58,106 nucleotides of DNA from Halomonas cupida (GCF_900142755.1 NZ_FRCA01000018.1:1-58106); one strand, 5' to 3'. Positions 8,158 through 16,288 are shown, counted from the stretch's first letter. Program-made: numbers and translations. Notes: generated by a model from the letters alone, not told the origin.

Positions 8158-8982
8158 TCAGTTATTGTGGTCGGGCAGTTGCCAGGCCTTGCCCTCGGTG
8201 GTCGAGATGGGCTCGCCGGTAAGGCCCAGACGGCGGTCGGCCAGGTAGTCATAGTGGCGCCGTGCGCTGAGCAACAGTTCGGGATCCAGCGCTACGTGAT
8301 GTACGCCGGGGGAGCGTTGGGCCTGGAAGAGTGTCTCGCCCAGCGGTGAGAACAGGGCGCTTTCCCCGGCAAACTCGAAGCCGGCACCTGTACCACAACG
8401 GTTGGTCATGGCGATAAAACACTGGTTGTCCTGGGCCCGTGCCTGAGCGGCGCGGGTATGCACCGGACCATAGGGATCCATGTTGCCGTTGGTGACAACC
8501 ATCAGGTCGGCGTCGAGGGCGCCCAGCGCACGTGCTGTCTCGGGGAATTCAATGTCATAACAGATCATCAGACCGATGGTGATGCCGCGCCACTGGGTAG
8601 TGCCCAGCGTATTGCCGGGTAATACCAGGTCACGTTCGTCCGGCCACAGGTGGGTCTTGCTGTAGCGTAGAGCGATACCGCTCTCCGGGGTGATCAACAC
8701 GGTGGTGTTGTAGACGCCTCTCTCGGCCTGCTCGAGAAAGCCAATGGCAATGGCACAGTCGTGGCGGCGGCTGGCAGCGATCAGTTGAGCGATTTCCTCA
8801 CCATCGCTGTAGATGGCGCGGTCCTCGACATGCCGAGGTTCGGCAAATCCAGTGAGGTGGGTCTCGGGGAAGATAATCATTGCCACCTCATCGCCATGAT
8901 GGGCGATGACATCCAGAGTGCCATCAAGATTGGCCTTGATGTTGCCTTCGATGCCGGGTAGCTGGGCAAGTGCGATATGCAT
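8158..8982 (-). CDS. Carbon-nitrogen hydrolase (nitrilase superfamily)
   Basis: A 274-residue cytosolic amidohydrolase with the Glu-Lys-Cys set in order: Glu in IIFPETHLTGF (about residue 40), Lys in YSKTHLWPDE (about 109), and Cys in GLMICYDIEFPE (about 140). The family cleaves linear amides, carbamoylated amines or nitriles. It sits 70 bases upstream of the PuuP-like permease on the same strand and diverges from a LuxR-type regulator, so an amide or N-carbamoyl step in polyamine or amino-acid catabolism is a reasonable inference. GGAAG is located seven bases before the ATG. Confidence 0.85.
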   Translation of the reverse strand: MHIALAQLPGIEGNIKANLDGTLDVIAHHGDEVAMIIFPETHLTGFAEPRHVEDRAIYSDGEEIAQLIAASRRHDCAIAIGFLEQAERGVYNTTVLITPESGIALRYSKTHLWPDERDLVLPGNTLGTTQWRGITIGLMICYDIEFPETARALGALDADLMVVTNGNMDPYGPVHTRAAQARAQDNQCFIAMTNRCGTGAGFEFAGESALFSPLGETLFQAQRSPGVHHVALDPELLLSARRHYDYLADRRLGLTGEPISTTEGKAWQLPDHNN

Positions 8983-9090
8983 GGGATCTTCCGTATTATC
9001 GATATTGATGGGAAGTTGCTATCCAGTATCCGTTATTCACGCGCCTTGCCAATTCCATGGCAGGGTTACCCTGATGGGGGGAGGATGTTG

Positions 9091-9903
9091 ATGAGCGCTG
9101 AGGGGCATCGGCACCAGGCCGGACATGGATGGCTGGAAGCGGCGGCCTGGCATCGCGACATGGCCAACCTGTTGCGGCAACTGGAGAACGATGATTTCTG
9201 GCTTGGTGTGACGCGTCTGCTGGCCCGTCATGTGGCCTTCAATACCTGGGTAGCGCTGGTCTTTCACCATGATCAGCCGCCGACCATTCTTGCCGAGAGT
9301 GACGAGGACGATGGCGCCGACGAAGCGCTGTTCCAGGATTACCAGAAGGGACTCTATCTTCTCGATCCGTTCTATGTGGCGGCCCGCGACAATGCCCATG
9401 CCGGGTTGGTGACACTGGATGATGTGGCACCACAGCGGTTCACCCACACCGAGTACTACCTGCGCTACTTCAAGCGCAATATTGTGGCCGACGAGATTCA
9501 GCTCAACCAGCCGCTCGATGGTGGGCGAACGTTATGCCTATCGCTGGGGGCGGTCACACCCTTTGACCAGACCCCACTGGGAGTGCTGCATCTGATTCAG
9601 CCGTGGATGTGCGAACTGATGCGGGTGCGCATGCATTTCGAGCAACCGGAAGCCGCACCCGGTGCTCACCCCTGGCACCCACGTAGTGGTGAGATGCAGG
9701 ATACGGCGTCGCAGTTTGGCCTGACCGATCGAGAACGCGAGGTCAGCCAGCTGATGCTGGGGGGCAGCTCAACCAAGGAAATTGCCCGTCGGCTGTCGAT
9801 TTCGGTAGAAACCGTCCGCGCGCACAAGAAACATCTGTACGCCAAGCTGGGCATCAATACCCAGGCCGAGCTGTTTGCGCGCTTCTGGCAGGAGCGGCCT
9901 TGA
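9091..9903 (+). CDS. LuxR-family transcriptional regulator
   Basis: A 270-residue regulator. The C-terminus (about 205-265) is a GerE/LuxR helix-turn-helix: LTDREREVSQLMLGGSSTKE, then IARRLSISVETVRAHKKHLY. The N-terminal 190 residues are a divergent sensor region with no autoinducer-domain signature that I can see. ATG 9091 is preferred because GGGGGAGG ends six bases before it; the in-frame ATG at 9085 would abut that site. The gene diverges from the nitrilase-like gene with a gap of about 110 bases and probably controls the hydrolase-permease unit. Confidence 0.82.
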   Translation: MSAEGHRHQAGHGWLEAAAWHRDMANLLRQLENDDFWLGVTRLLARHVAFNTWVALVFHHDQPPTILAESDEDDGADEALFQDYQKGLYLLDPFYVAARDNAHAGLVTLDDVAPQRFTHTEYYLRYFKRNIVADEIQLNQPLDGGRTLCLSLGAVTPFDQTPLGVLHLIQPWMCELMRVRMHFEQPEAAPGAHPWHPRSGEMQDTASQFGLTDREREVSQLMLGGSSTKEIARRLSISVETVRAHKKHLYAKLGINTQAELFARFWQERP

Positions 9904-9964
9904 GCCCTGACGGTAGGTCAGTGGCAGCAGGGCCGCAGCGACGGGGCAGTCCGCGGAACGGTTT

Positions 9965-10990
9965 TCAGAACCTGGCGTCGTCGACGCCAACGGTCTCGGG
10001 GACAAACCACTTCACGTCGCGCAGGCTCTTTTCGATCTGATCCTCGACCTTGAGCAGGGTGGCGAAGATCGCCATGCGCACCGGGATGCCGTTGTCGGTC
10101 TGGCGGAAGATCGCAAGGCGCGGGTCGCCATTGAGATCGACATCAAGGTCGTTGGCATCCGGGCGGCTATCGCGGGGCAGCGGGTGCATGACGATGGTCG
10201 AGTCGCTGCAGTGGTCGTTGAGGAAGGCGCGATGCACGGTGAAGTCCCGTGACAGGTTGAAGCCTTCTTCCATCTCGGCGGTGAAACGCTCCTTCTGGAT
10301 GCGAGTGGTGTAGACCACGTCGACATCGCTGAAGTCGCTGCTGAGGTTCTCACGCACTTCCACCGCCAGCCCCTGCTGACTGACGCGCTCGATCAGCTCG
10401 CTGGGCATTTCCAGTCCTGGCGGCGCCACCAGGGTAACGCGCATCGGCGCATATAGTGCCAACAGCTTGATCAGCGAGTGCACGGTGCGACCGAACTTGA
10501 GATCGCCAGTCATCAGGACATGAGCGCCCTTGAGCTGCTTGCCCTGGCGGGTGAATTCCTTGTCGATGGTATAGAAGTCGAGCAGCGCCTGGCTGGGGTG
10601 CTCGCCGGGGCCGTCACCGGCATTGATCACCGGCACATGGGTGGCCTGCGCGAATTCGGCCACCGAGCCTTTGTCGGGATGACGCATGACGATGGCATCG
10701 CAGTAACCGGCCATCACTCGACTGGTGTCATACAGCGATTCGCCCTTGGCCATCGACGAGAAGGTGAAGCCGGTGGTGTCGCAGACGCTACCGCCAAGCC
10801 GTGAGAAGGCGGTGTGGAAGCTGACACGCGTTCGGGTACTGGCTTCGAAGAACAGGTTGCCGAGCACTGCGCCTTCCAGCACCCGGGTGATCTTGCGCCG
10901 CTGGGCGATGGGCTCCATTCTGGCCGCAACACGCATCAGGTGGTCGATGTCATCGCGGGACAGGGAGTCGATGGAAAGCAGATGGGTCAT
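9965..10990 (-). CDS. pyrB: Aspartate carbamoyltransferase catalytic chain
   Basis: A 341-residue enzyme that carbamoylates aspartate, the first committed step of pyrimidine synthesis. It has the carbamoyl-phosphate motif STRTR (residues 51-55), the GEHPSQALLD motif and HPLPR near residue 270. At 341 residues it is longer than the roughly 310-residue E. coli chain. No pyrI or pyrC-like gene adjoins it, so the holoenzyme type cannot be read from context. It has no co-directional close partner; the MocR gene ends 50 bases upstream. Confidence 0.95.
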   Translation of the reverse strand: MTHLLSIDSLSRDDIDHLMRVAARMEPIAQRRKITRVLEGAVLGNLFFEASTRTRVSFHTAFSRLGGSVCDTTGFTFSSMAKGESLYDTSRVMAGYCDAIVMRHPDKGSVAEFAQATHVPVINAGDGPGEHPSQALLDFYTIDKEFTRQGKQLKGAHVLMTGDLKFGRTVHSLIKLLALYAPMRVTLVAPPGLEMPSELIERVSQQGLAVEVRENLSSDFSDVDVVYTTRIQKERFTAEMEEGFNLSRDFTVHRAFLNDHCSDSTIVMHPLPRDSRPDANDLDVDLNGDPRLAIFRQTDNGIPVRMAIFATLLKVEDQIEKSLRDVKWFVPETVGVDDARF

Positions 10991-11041
10991 CGCAGCGGCC
11001 TCGGCAGTGGGAACGGGCGCTAGTGTAACGCTGTGGCTGGC

Positions 11042-12538
11042 TTAGATCAGCCCTGATGTGCTCGAACTCTTGTCTCCGTCATGCCGAATTCGGATCGCCT
11101 TTGATTCCGGTCGCCTTGCCAGTTGCTCACGAGCACAGTCCCCGATGGTACGGACAGCGGCGTGGGTGATGTCATCCAGAGTGCTGGCGAAATTCAACCG
11201 CAGGCAGTGCTGGTACTTGCCGCTGGCGGAGAACAGAGGGCCAGGGGCAACGCCCAGTTGGTGCTCGACGAGGCACTGGTTGAGCGCGATGCTGTCGAAT
11301 CTCTCGGGCAGCTCCAGCCAGAGCATGAAGCCGCCGGATGGCACACTGACCCGAGTGCCTTCCGGGAAGTACTGGTGAACCCAGGCTCGCATCTGGTCAC
11401 GGTGTAGACGGTATTGGCGACGCATGGCGGTGAGGTGGCGAGCGTAATGCCCTCTGGCCATGAATTCGGCCACCGCACTCTGGGCCAGGGTGGCGCTGGA
11501 GCCGGTGGAGACATACTTCTCATGCAGCGCCCTGTCGCGATAGCGTCCGGGGGCCAGCCAGCCCAGGCGCAGTCCCGGCAACAGTGTCTTGGAGACGCTA
11601 CTGCACAGCAGCACACGCCCATCCTCATCGAAGGCCGCCAGGCTGCGTGGTCGCGGCGCAGCGTAGGCGAGGTCGCCGTATACATCGTCCTCGATGATCG
11701 CCACATCATGACGGCGAGCCAGCTCGACGAGGGCCTTTTTGCGCTGGTCATCCATCGAATAGCCGAGCGGGTTGTTGCAGGTCGGCGTGACCATGATCGC
11801 TTTCACTGGCCATTGTTCCAGCGCCAGCTCCAGGGCGCCAAGGCTGATGCCGTGTTCGGCGTCAGTGGGGATTTCCAGTGCCTTGAGACCACGCGCCTCG
11901 AGCATCTGCATGGCACCGTAGAAGGCGGGCGAGTCGACCGCCACCACATCACCGGGCTGGGTCAACAGGCGCAAGGCAATGGCCAGTGCTTCCTGGCAGC
12001 CGGTAGTGACGACGACATCATCCTGGTGGCGCATACAGCCGGAGTGGCTCATCAAGTGGGTGATCTGGTGCCTGAGTTCCGCGTCTCCGGCCAGGCTGTC
12101 ATAGGCGAAGTGGGTCAGGGAGGCCTGGCGCTGGGACTGAGTGAGCAGGCGCTGCAGCGGCAGTAGAGTCCTGGCCCGCAGGTCCGGTAGACCATTGGCC
12201 AGCGCATGGCGGATCTGCTGTGGAGAGGAACCTACCACCAGCGCCTTGACCTGGGCCCAGCGTGAAACGTGGACCGGCCTCTGTTCTGGTTGCGAGCGTT
12301 GCGGCAGGGGCGTGTTGTTGACCGGCGCGGTGACGAAGTAGCCCGAGCGGGGCCGTGCCTCGATCAGCCCTTCCGCTTCAAGTGCGGCGAAGCTGGCCTG
12401 AGCGGTGGTCATGCTGACGCCCTGTTGCTGGCACCACTGGCGCACTGAAGGAAGTCGGTCACCGCAGCGGTAGACACCCTGGTGGATACGCTCGGCCAGC
12501 AGATCGCGTAACTGCTCATAGCGTTTGGTGCGTGACAC
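11042..12538 (-). CDS. MocR/PdxR-type GntR regulator with aminotransferase domain
   Basis: A 498-residue cytosolic regulator: GntR winged helix at the N-terminus (YEQLRDLLAERIHQGVY, GDRLPSVRQW) fused to a fold-type I aminotransferase domain. The PLP lysine lies in SSVSKTLLPGLRLGW at about residue 317. I choose the GTG at 12538 because CAGGAG lies nine bases before it; the ATG seven codons upstream lies on top of that site. MocR proteins bind PLP and usually regulate a divergent gene. Here the divergent side contains inverted GTAC half-sites and then, after a TA module and a second copy of the promoter, DUF1127 and PhzF-like genes. The effector and targets are not known. Confidence 0.88.
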   Translation of the reverse strand: MSRTKRYEQLRDLLAERIHQGVYRCGDRLPSVRQWCQQQGVSMTTAQASFAALEAEGLIEARPRSGYFVTAPVNNTPLPQRSQPEQRPVHVSRWAQVKALVVGSSPQQIRHALANGLPDLRARTLLPLQRLLTQSQRQASLTHFAYDSLAGDAELRHQITHLMSHSGCMRHQDDVVVTTGCQEALAIALRLLTQPGDVVAVDSPAFYGAMQMLEARGLKALEIPTDAEHGISLGALELALEQWPVKAIMVTPTCNNPLGYSMDDQRKKALVELARRHDVAIIEDDVYGDLAYAAPRPRSLAAFDEDGRVLLCSSVSKTLLPGLRLGWLAPGRYRDRALHEKYVSTGSSATLAQSAVAEFMARGHYARHLTAMRRQYRLHRDQMRAWVHQYFPEGTRVSVPSGGFMLWLELPERFDSIALNQCLVEHQLGVAPGPLFSASGKYQHCLRLNFASTLDDITHAAVRTIGDCAREQLARRPESKAIRIRHDGDKSSSTSGLI

Positions 12539-12636
12539 GGCGGCAACTCCTGGTGGCAAGTGGAACAGCTGACACTCGGCAGGCAGTACTTCGCCTTACT
12601 GTACTGCATGTTATTTCATTTTGTGAATCTGTACTG
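12534..12636. promoter_or_regulatory. MocR promoter/operator region, copy A
   Basis: Immediately upstream of the MocR start lie the half-sites CAGTAC (12584-12589), GTACTG (12601-12606) and GTACTG (12631-12636): one inverted pair with a direct repeat 30 bp on. This layout of inverted plus direct half-sites is common for MocR regulators. The whole stretch recurs at 13696-13809. Binding by this particular regulator is inferred from position. Confidence 0.6.
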
Positions 12637-12698
12637 AAGAGTGGTCCTCACCGCCCGTGGACTGGATTTTCGGGGTGCGGCCAGAGTTGCACGTTGAC

Positions 12699-12820
12699 GC
12701 CGTCGGCCATCAGGCCGACGCGAGGCCGCACCACACCAGCAGATCCGCGCATCTGCGCCAGTGTGGTGCGGACGACAATCAAATCGATCAGGATGAGCTA
12801 TTTGATTGCCATGTTAATAG
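12699..12820. repeat. Multi-hairpin repeat element, copy 1 (left-truncated)
   Basis: This copy retains three hairpins: GTCGGCC/GGCCGAC (12702-12719), CCGCACCACAC/GTGTGGTGCGG (12726-12771) with the inner arm GCAGAT/ATCTGC, and AATCAAAT/ATTTGATT (12777-12807). It ends in GTTAATAG. The first two hairpins and the left TATTAAC end seen in copies 2 and 3 are missing. It lies between the MocR promoter and higBA. Confidence 0.85.
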
Positions 12821-12900
12821 TGGGATGAATCTGGGTGAAGGCCGGGAATCGAACTCGGCCCACCGGGACTTGCCGGGCAGTGAAGCATCTCTGGTTTGTT

Positions 12901-12922
12901 TTTATATAGAATTTTATATAAA
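12901..12922 (+). promoter_or_regulatory. AT-rich inverted repeat, likely higBA operator/promoter
   Basis: TTTATATA and TATATAAA are separated by six bases, 26 bp before the higB start. The position and symmetry fit an operator overlapping a -10 element that the antitoxin would bind; toxin-antitoxin operons are commonly autoregulated in this way. Binding is inferred. Confidence 0.5.
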
Positions 12923-12948
12923 GTGGCATTGCGGCCAAGGAGAACACA

Positions 12949-13266
12949 ATGTCCAAGGGGTTAGATTTCCTGGGTGACTCTCTCGACCGGCTTCGGGACT
13001 TCCCCGACAAGGTGAAGCAGACCGCGGGATACGAGCTGAGTAGGGTCCAGGAAGGCAAGGAGCCACGCAACTACCGACCGATGCCAAGCGTTGGCCTCGG
13101 GGTCGTCGAGATCAAGATCAAAGCGGACAATGGAGAGTTCAGAGTCCTCTACGTAGCGAAACGGGAAGATATTGTCTATGTGCTTCACTGCTTCCAGAAG
13201 AAGGCACAGAAGACAGCGAAAACGGACATCGATCTGGCAAGACAACGCTACAAGGACATTACTTGA
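12949..13266 (+). CDS. higB: HigB-like toxin (RelE/Gp49 superfamily)
   Basis: A 105-residue basic protein of the phage-derived Gp49/HigB type: LRDFPDKVKQTAGYELSRVQ near the N-terminus, then EIKIKADNGEFRVLYVA and VYVLHCFQKKAQKT, the conserved beta-core of RelE-fold ribosome-dependent mRNA interferases. AAGGAGA is well placed before the ATG. The toxin gene precedes the antitoxin gene, as is usual for hig modules. The gene pair sits between two copies of the MocR promoter, so it is an insertion in an otherwise metabolic region. Confidence 0.88.
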   Translation: MSKGLDFLGDSLDRLRDFPDKVKQTAGYELSRVQEGKEPRNYRPMPSVGLGVVEIKIKADNGEFRVLYVAKREDIVYVLHCFQKKAQKTAKTDIDLARQRYKDIT

Positions 13267-13315
13267 AATACGCTCCGATCAAGAAATAGGCGGAGTAAAC
13301 GAAGGAAGCACCATC

Positions 13316-13594
13316 ATGGCAAGATTCGAAAGTGTATGGGATGCCATCAGCGATACACCGCAGGAAGCCCTGAATATGAAGGTCCGTGCGGAGCTCATGA
13401 GCAAACTGACCGACACTATCGAGGCGTGGGATATCACCCAGCGCGAAGCTGCCGAGCGATTGGGCGTTACCCAGCCGCGTGTAAACGACCTCCTGAAAGG
13501 ACGGATCGACCGCTTTTCCGTTGACACTCTGCTCAACATGAGCGCGGCGGCGCATATCCCCGTCACGCTGTCTTTTGCGACCGAAGTCGCCTGA
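13316..13594 (+). CDS. higA: HigA-like antitoxin, XRE helix-turn-helix
   Basis: A 92-residue protein with a Cro/CI-type HTH: DITQREAAERLGVTQPRVND, then LLKGRIDRFSVDTLLNM. This exact style of HTH is paired with Gp49-type toxins and neutralises them while repressing the operon. GAAGGAAG lies before the ATG at 13316. The gap from higB is 49 bases. A hairpin follows the stop. Confidence 0.88.
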   Translation: MARFESVWDAISDTPQEALNMKVRAELMSKLTDTIEAWDITQREAAERLGVTQPRVNDLLKGRIDRFSVDTLLNMSAAAHIPVTLSFATEVA

Positions 13595-13598
13595 CCAG

Positions 13599-13618
13599 GC
13601 CCCACCACCCGGTGGGGC
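13599..13618 (+). terminator. Hairpin after higA
   Basis: GCCCCACC and GGTGGGGC close on a 4-base loop only five bases after the higA stop. No T-run follows. Confidence 0.55.
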
Positions 13619-13695
13619 TACGCCATACCCTTGAAGGGTGGCTCCGCACGGGCATCCACTTCTCGCCCGGCTTACCCCGCATCGAATGCTGCCTG

Positions 13696-13809
13696 GACAC
13701 GGCGGCAACTCCTGATGGCAAGTGGAACAGCTGACACTCGGCAGGCGGTACAGAGACGCTACTTCGTCTTACTGTACCGCATATTCATTCATATGGTGAA
13801 TCTGTACCG
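13696..13809. promoter_or_regulatory. Second copy (B) of the MocR promoter region
   Basis: This is a direct duplicate of 12534-12636, including the first five bases of the MocR coding region and its ribosome site but no more of the gene. Half-sites are CGGTAC (13746-13751), GTACCG (13774-13779) and GTACCG (13804-13809). The 30-bp spacing of the last two is kept; the inverted pair is 11 bp farther apart than in copy A. It lies about 100 bp before the DUF1127 gene and may drive that gene and the PhzF-like gene. Confidence 0.7.
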
Positions 13810-13915
13810 CAAGGCGTGCAGACCTGATGCTATGCAGAGGCTCGGTAGCAAGAGCCTGGTGGCAACACAAGCCACTGAATTGCCGAGACTGACATGCCGA
13901 TAAAGGAGGTCTGTC

Positions 13916-14203
13916 ATGCGCGTTCTGCAACGTTGCTGGGAACTTCTGTCGTGGCGAGCCTGGCGTCGCCGTGCATACTATCGGCGGCAATGGGACCATG
14001 TGCGTCAACTGGATGACTATCTGCTGCGCGATATAGGGTTTGACCCTGATCAGGTACGGCGAGACTGGAAGTCTCTCCAGCGCCCCTGTCACAGCCACGG
14101 AACCATGCCGAGCGAACCTGTTCCGACCAAAGCTGTTTCGATCAAAACTCATTCGACCAAAACTATGCCGAAAGAAAGGCCTTGTCTTCGCGATATGGCA
14201 TAA
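13916..14203 (+). CDS. DUF1127 small basic protein
   Basis: A 95-residue protein with an excellent AAAGGAGG site six bases before the start codon. Residues 5-50 are DUF1127: an Arg/Trp-rich stretch and then QLDDYLLRDIGFDPDQV, the family signature. DUF1127 proteins are small basic factors, some of which bind RNA or influence phosphate and C4 metabolism in alphaproteobacteria. The C-terminal half is Lys/Thr-rich with near repeats (TKAVSIKTHSTKTMPK) and is not part of the domain. It precedes the PhzF-like gene by about 90 bp, and the promoter copy lies upstream. Confidence 0.75.
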   Translation: MRVLQRCWELLSWRAWRRRAYYRRQWDHVRQLDDYLLRDIGFDPDQVRRDWKSLQRPCHSHGTMPSEPVPTKAVSIKTHSTKTMPKERPCLRDMA

Positions 14204-14294
14204 AGTTGCTGTACCTCTATGCTGAAAAGCATTAAGCCCGCTCTACCCGTGTCACACACCCACCAACGACCTTGATCCACTGTCGGAGCCAACC

Positions 14295-15182
14295 ATGCCT
14301 CTTTCCCAGTCTCGTTACTATCTGCTCGATGTGTTCACTGCCAGCCCCTTTGCCGGGAACCAGTTGGCGGTGTTTCTCGACGCCGACGGTATCGAGGCCG
14401 AGCGAATGCAGGCGATGGCCACGGAACTGGGCCTGGCCGAGACCGTGTTCGTCGGCCGCAGCAAGGGTGAGAACCGCTTCCCCATGCGCATCTTCACGGC
14501 TCATCGTGAGCTGCCCTTTGCGGGCCACCCTACCGTGGGGGCCGCACACTTGCTGGCAGCGCAGGGACTGGTGGATCGCAAGGCCATTACGGCAGATTCG
14601 CCACTGGTGCTGGAAGTCCCTGCAGGGCCGTTGGCGATTACCTTCGAGCAGGACCTGGCAAGGTTCCGCATCAAGCGCCCGGTGGAAGTCGGCACCAGTC
14701 CGTTGGGCAGAGCTGCCACCCTCGAGCTGACCGGACTGGCGCCGGACGACATTGCCGGAGATCCGGTACAGGCTTCCTGCGGTCTACCGTTTCACCTGAT
14801 TCCGCTGGCGACGCCACAGGCGCTGTCGAGGATGCAGCTCGACCTGGCGGTGTGGAAGGAGCACCTGTCCCCGAGTGGCGTGGAGCAGGCCTACTTCTAT
14901 GTGATGCGCAATGAAGCGATACATGCGCGCATGTTCTCGCGGCAGAACGGCAGCTTTCTGGAGGACTCCGCCACCGGCAGTGCCGCTGCTGCCCTGGCGG
15001 GCTTCCTCGGTAGCCAGAGCGAGGCTAGCCGCAATGAGTGGCGTATCCATCAGGGCTACCACATGGATCGGCCCAGTGAGATCTATGCCCGTGCCACCCG
15101 CGACGAGCAGCAGCAGGTTACGGTGGAGATTGCCGGCCAGGCGGTGCTGGTCGGCGAAGGCCTGTTCTATCCACAGGACTGA
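14295..15182 (+). CDS. PhzF-family isomerase-like protein
   Basis: A 295-residue diaminopimelate-epimerase-fold protein. The N-terminal YYLLDVFTASPFAGNQLAVF and the catalytic Glu in GLAETVFV (residue 49) match PhzF; TAHRELPFAGHPTVGAAHLL and EDSATGSAAAALAGFL are the two other signatures. PhzF itself isomerises a phenazine precursor, but most homologues outside phenazine clusters have no known substrate; no phenazine genes are present here. It may be the original divergent partner of the MocR gene, from which it is now separated by higBA. Confidence 0.88.
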   Translation: MPLSQSRYYLLDVFTASPFAGNQLAVFLDADGIEAERMQAMATELGLAETVFVGRSKGENRFPMRIFTAHRELPFAGHPTVGAAHLLAAQGLVDRKAITADSPLVLEVPAGPLAITFEQDLARFRIKRPVEVGTSPLGRAATLELTGLAPDDIAGDPVQASCGLPFHLIPLATPQALSRMQLDLAVWKEHLSPSGVEQAYFYVMRNEAIHARMFSRQNGSFLEDSATGSAAAALAGFLGSQSEASRNEWRIHQGYHMDRPSEIYARATRDEQQQVTVEIAGQAVLVGEGLFYPQD

Positions 15183-15209
15183 CTCAACCATGGGGCTGAG
15201 TCAGTCCTG
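15174..15209 (+). terminator. Terminator-like hairpin overlapping the PhzF-like stop
   Basis: A perfect 13-bp stem, CAGGACTGACTCA with TGAGTCAGTCCTG, has a 10-base loop. The stop codon lies inside the left arm. Confidence 0.65.
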
Positions 15210-15217
15210 GGTGATGC

Positions 15218-15382
15218 TATTAACCCGGCATGCTTTCATGTTGGGTTAATGGCGGCACAGGGACGTGCCGCCGTCGGCCATCAGGCCGACGCGAGACCGC
15301 ACCACACCAGCCGATCTGCGCCAGTGTGGTGCGGACGACAATCAAATCGATCAGGATGAGCTATTTGATTGCCATGTTAATA
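15218..15382. repeat. Multi-hairpin repeat element, copy 2 (165 bp)
   Basis: The ends are TATTAAC and GTTAATA. From left to right it has five hairpins: ATTAACCC-GGCATG with CATGTTGGGTTAAT; GGCGGCAC/GTGCCGCC (perfect); GTCGGCC/GGCCGAC; CCGCACCACAC/GTGTGGTGCGG with a loop 8 bp shorter than in copies 1 and 3; and AATCAAAT/ATTTGATT. It holds no open frame of note and sits between the PhzF-like gene and an SDR gene. Confidence 0.88.
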
Positions 15383-15421
15383 ACAGGCCGGTGGCTGGTT
15401 GGGTCAGAGTGGTTGGTTGAA

Positions 15422-16210
15422 TCAATAGGTGCCGGGGTAGCTGCCCCCGTCCATGAGCAGGTTCTGTCCGGTGACGAATCCGGCGTGCTGGCTGCACAGA
15501 AAGGCGCAGAAGGCACCGAATTCGTCGGCGTTGCCGAAGCGTCGTGCAGGTACTCCCGCCAGGCGCTGCTCGGTGACCTGGGCAAGGTCTTCGCCAGACG
15601 CCCGGGCTTCGGCATTCAGGGCCTGGTTCAAGCGGTCGGTGTCGAATGGTCCGGGCAGTAGATTGTTGATGGTGACATTGCGACTGACCAATCGTGGTTG
15701 GCGGGCCAGGCCAGCAACAAAGCCGGTCAGGCCACTGCGGGCACCATTGGACAACCCCAGCACTTCGATGGGTGCCTTGACGGCTCCGGAAGTGATGTTG
15801 ACCACACGCCCGAAGCCACGCTCTGCCATGCGGTCCACGCAGGTCTTGATCAGCTCGATCGGGGTGAGCATGTTGGCATCCAGCGCCTTGATCCAGTCAT
15901 CCCGTGACCAGTCACGGAAATCTCCCGGTGGCGGGCCTCCATTGTTGTTGACCAGAATGTCGACCTGAGGACAGGCTGCCAGCAGGGCCGAGCGGACCTG
16001 CGGGTCACCGATGTCCCCGGCGACAGCGATGACCTTGATCCGCTTGTCCAGACCACGCAGCTCTTCAGCCGTGGTCTCCAGCGATTCAGCGTTACGCGCG
16101 TTGATGACCAGGTTGACACCTTCCCGTGCCAGGGCGGTGGCACAGCCCTTTCCCAGCCCCTTGCTGGCAGCGCAGACAATGGCCCAGCGTCCGGCTATCT
16201 GTAGATCCAT
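15422..16210 (-). CDS. SDR-family protein lacking the catalytic Tyr-Lys
   Basis: A 262-residue Rossmann protein. The cofactor loop AASKGLGKG and LVNNNGGPPPG are present. Ser141 is in place, but the positions expected for the catalytic Tyr and Lys carry Ser154 and Arg158 (LGLSNGARSG). This matches a known divergent subgroup of beta-ketoacyl-reductase-like SDRs without a perfect tetrad. It may catalyse another reaction or be non-catalytic. It follows the second SDR and the TctABC genes on the same strand, so it is probably the last gene of that operon (gap of 78 bases). Confidence 0.85.
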   Translation of the reverse strand: MDLQIAGRWAIVCAASKGLGKGCATALAREGVNLVINARNAESLETTAEELRGLDKRIKVIAVAGDIGDPQVRSALLAACPQVDILVNNNGGPPPGDFRDWSRDDWIKALDANMLTPIELIKTCVDRMAERGFGRVVNITSGAVKAPIEVLGLSNGARSGLTGFVAGLARQPRLVSRNVTINNLLPGPFDTDRLNQALNAEARASGEDLAQVTEQRLAGVPARRFGNADEFGAFCAFLCSQHAGFVTGQNLLMDGGSYPGTY

Positions 16211-16288
16211 GGTCGTGACTCCTGTTGATTGATGGTGAGCACAGCCGACTGTTGCCGGGGATAATCCTTCGGAAGAGAGGCCGGGGCG

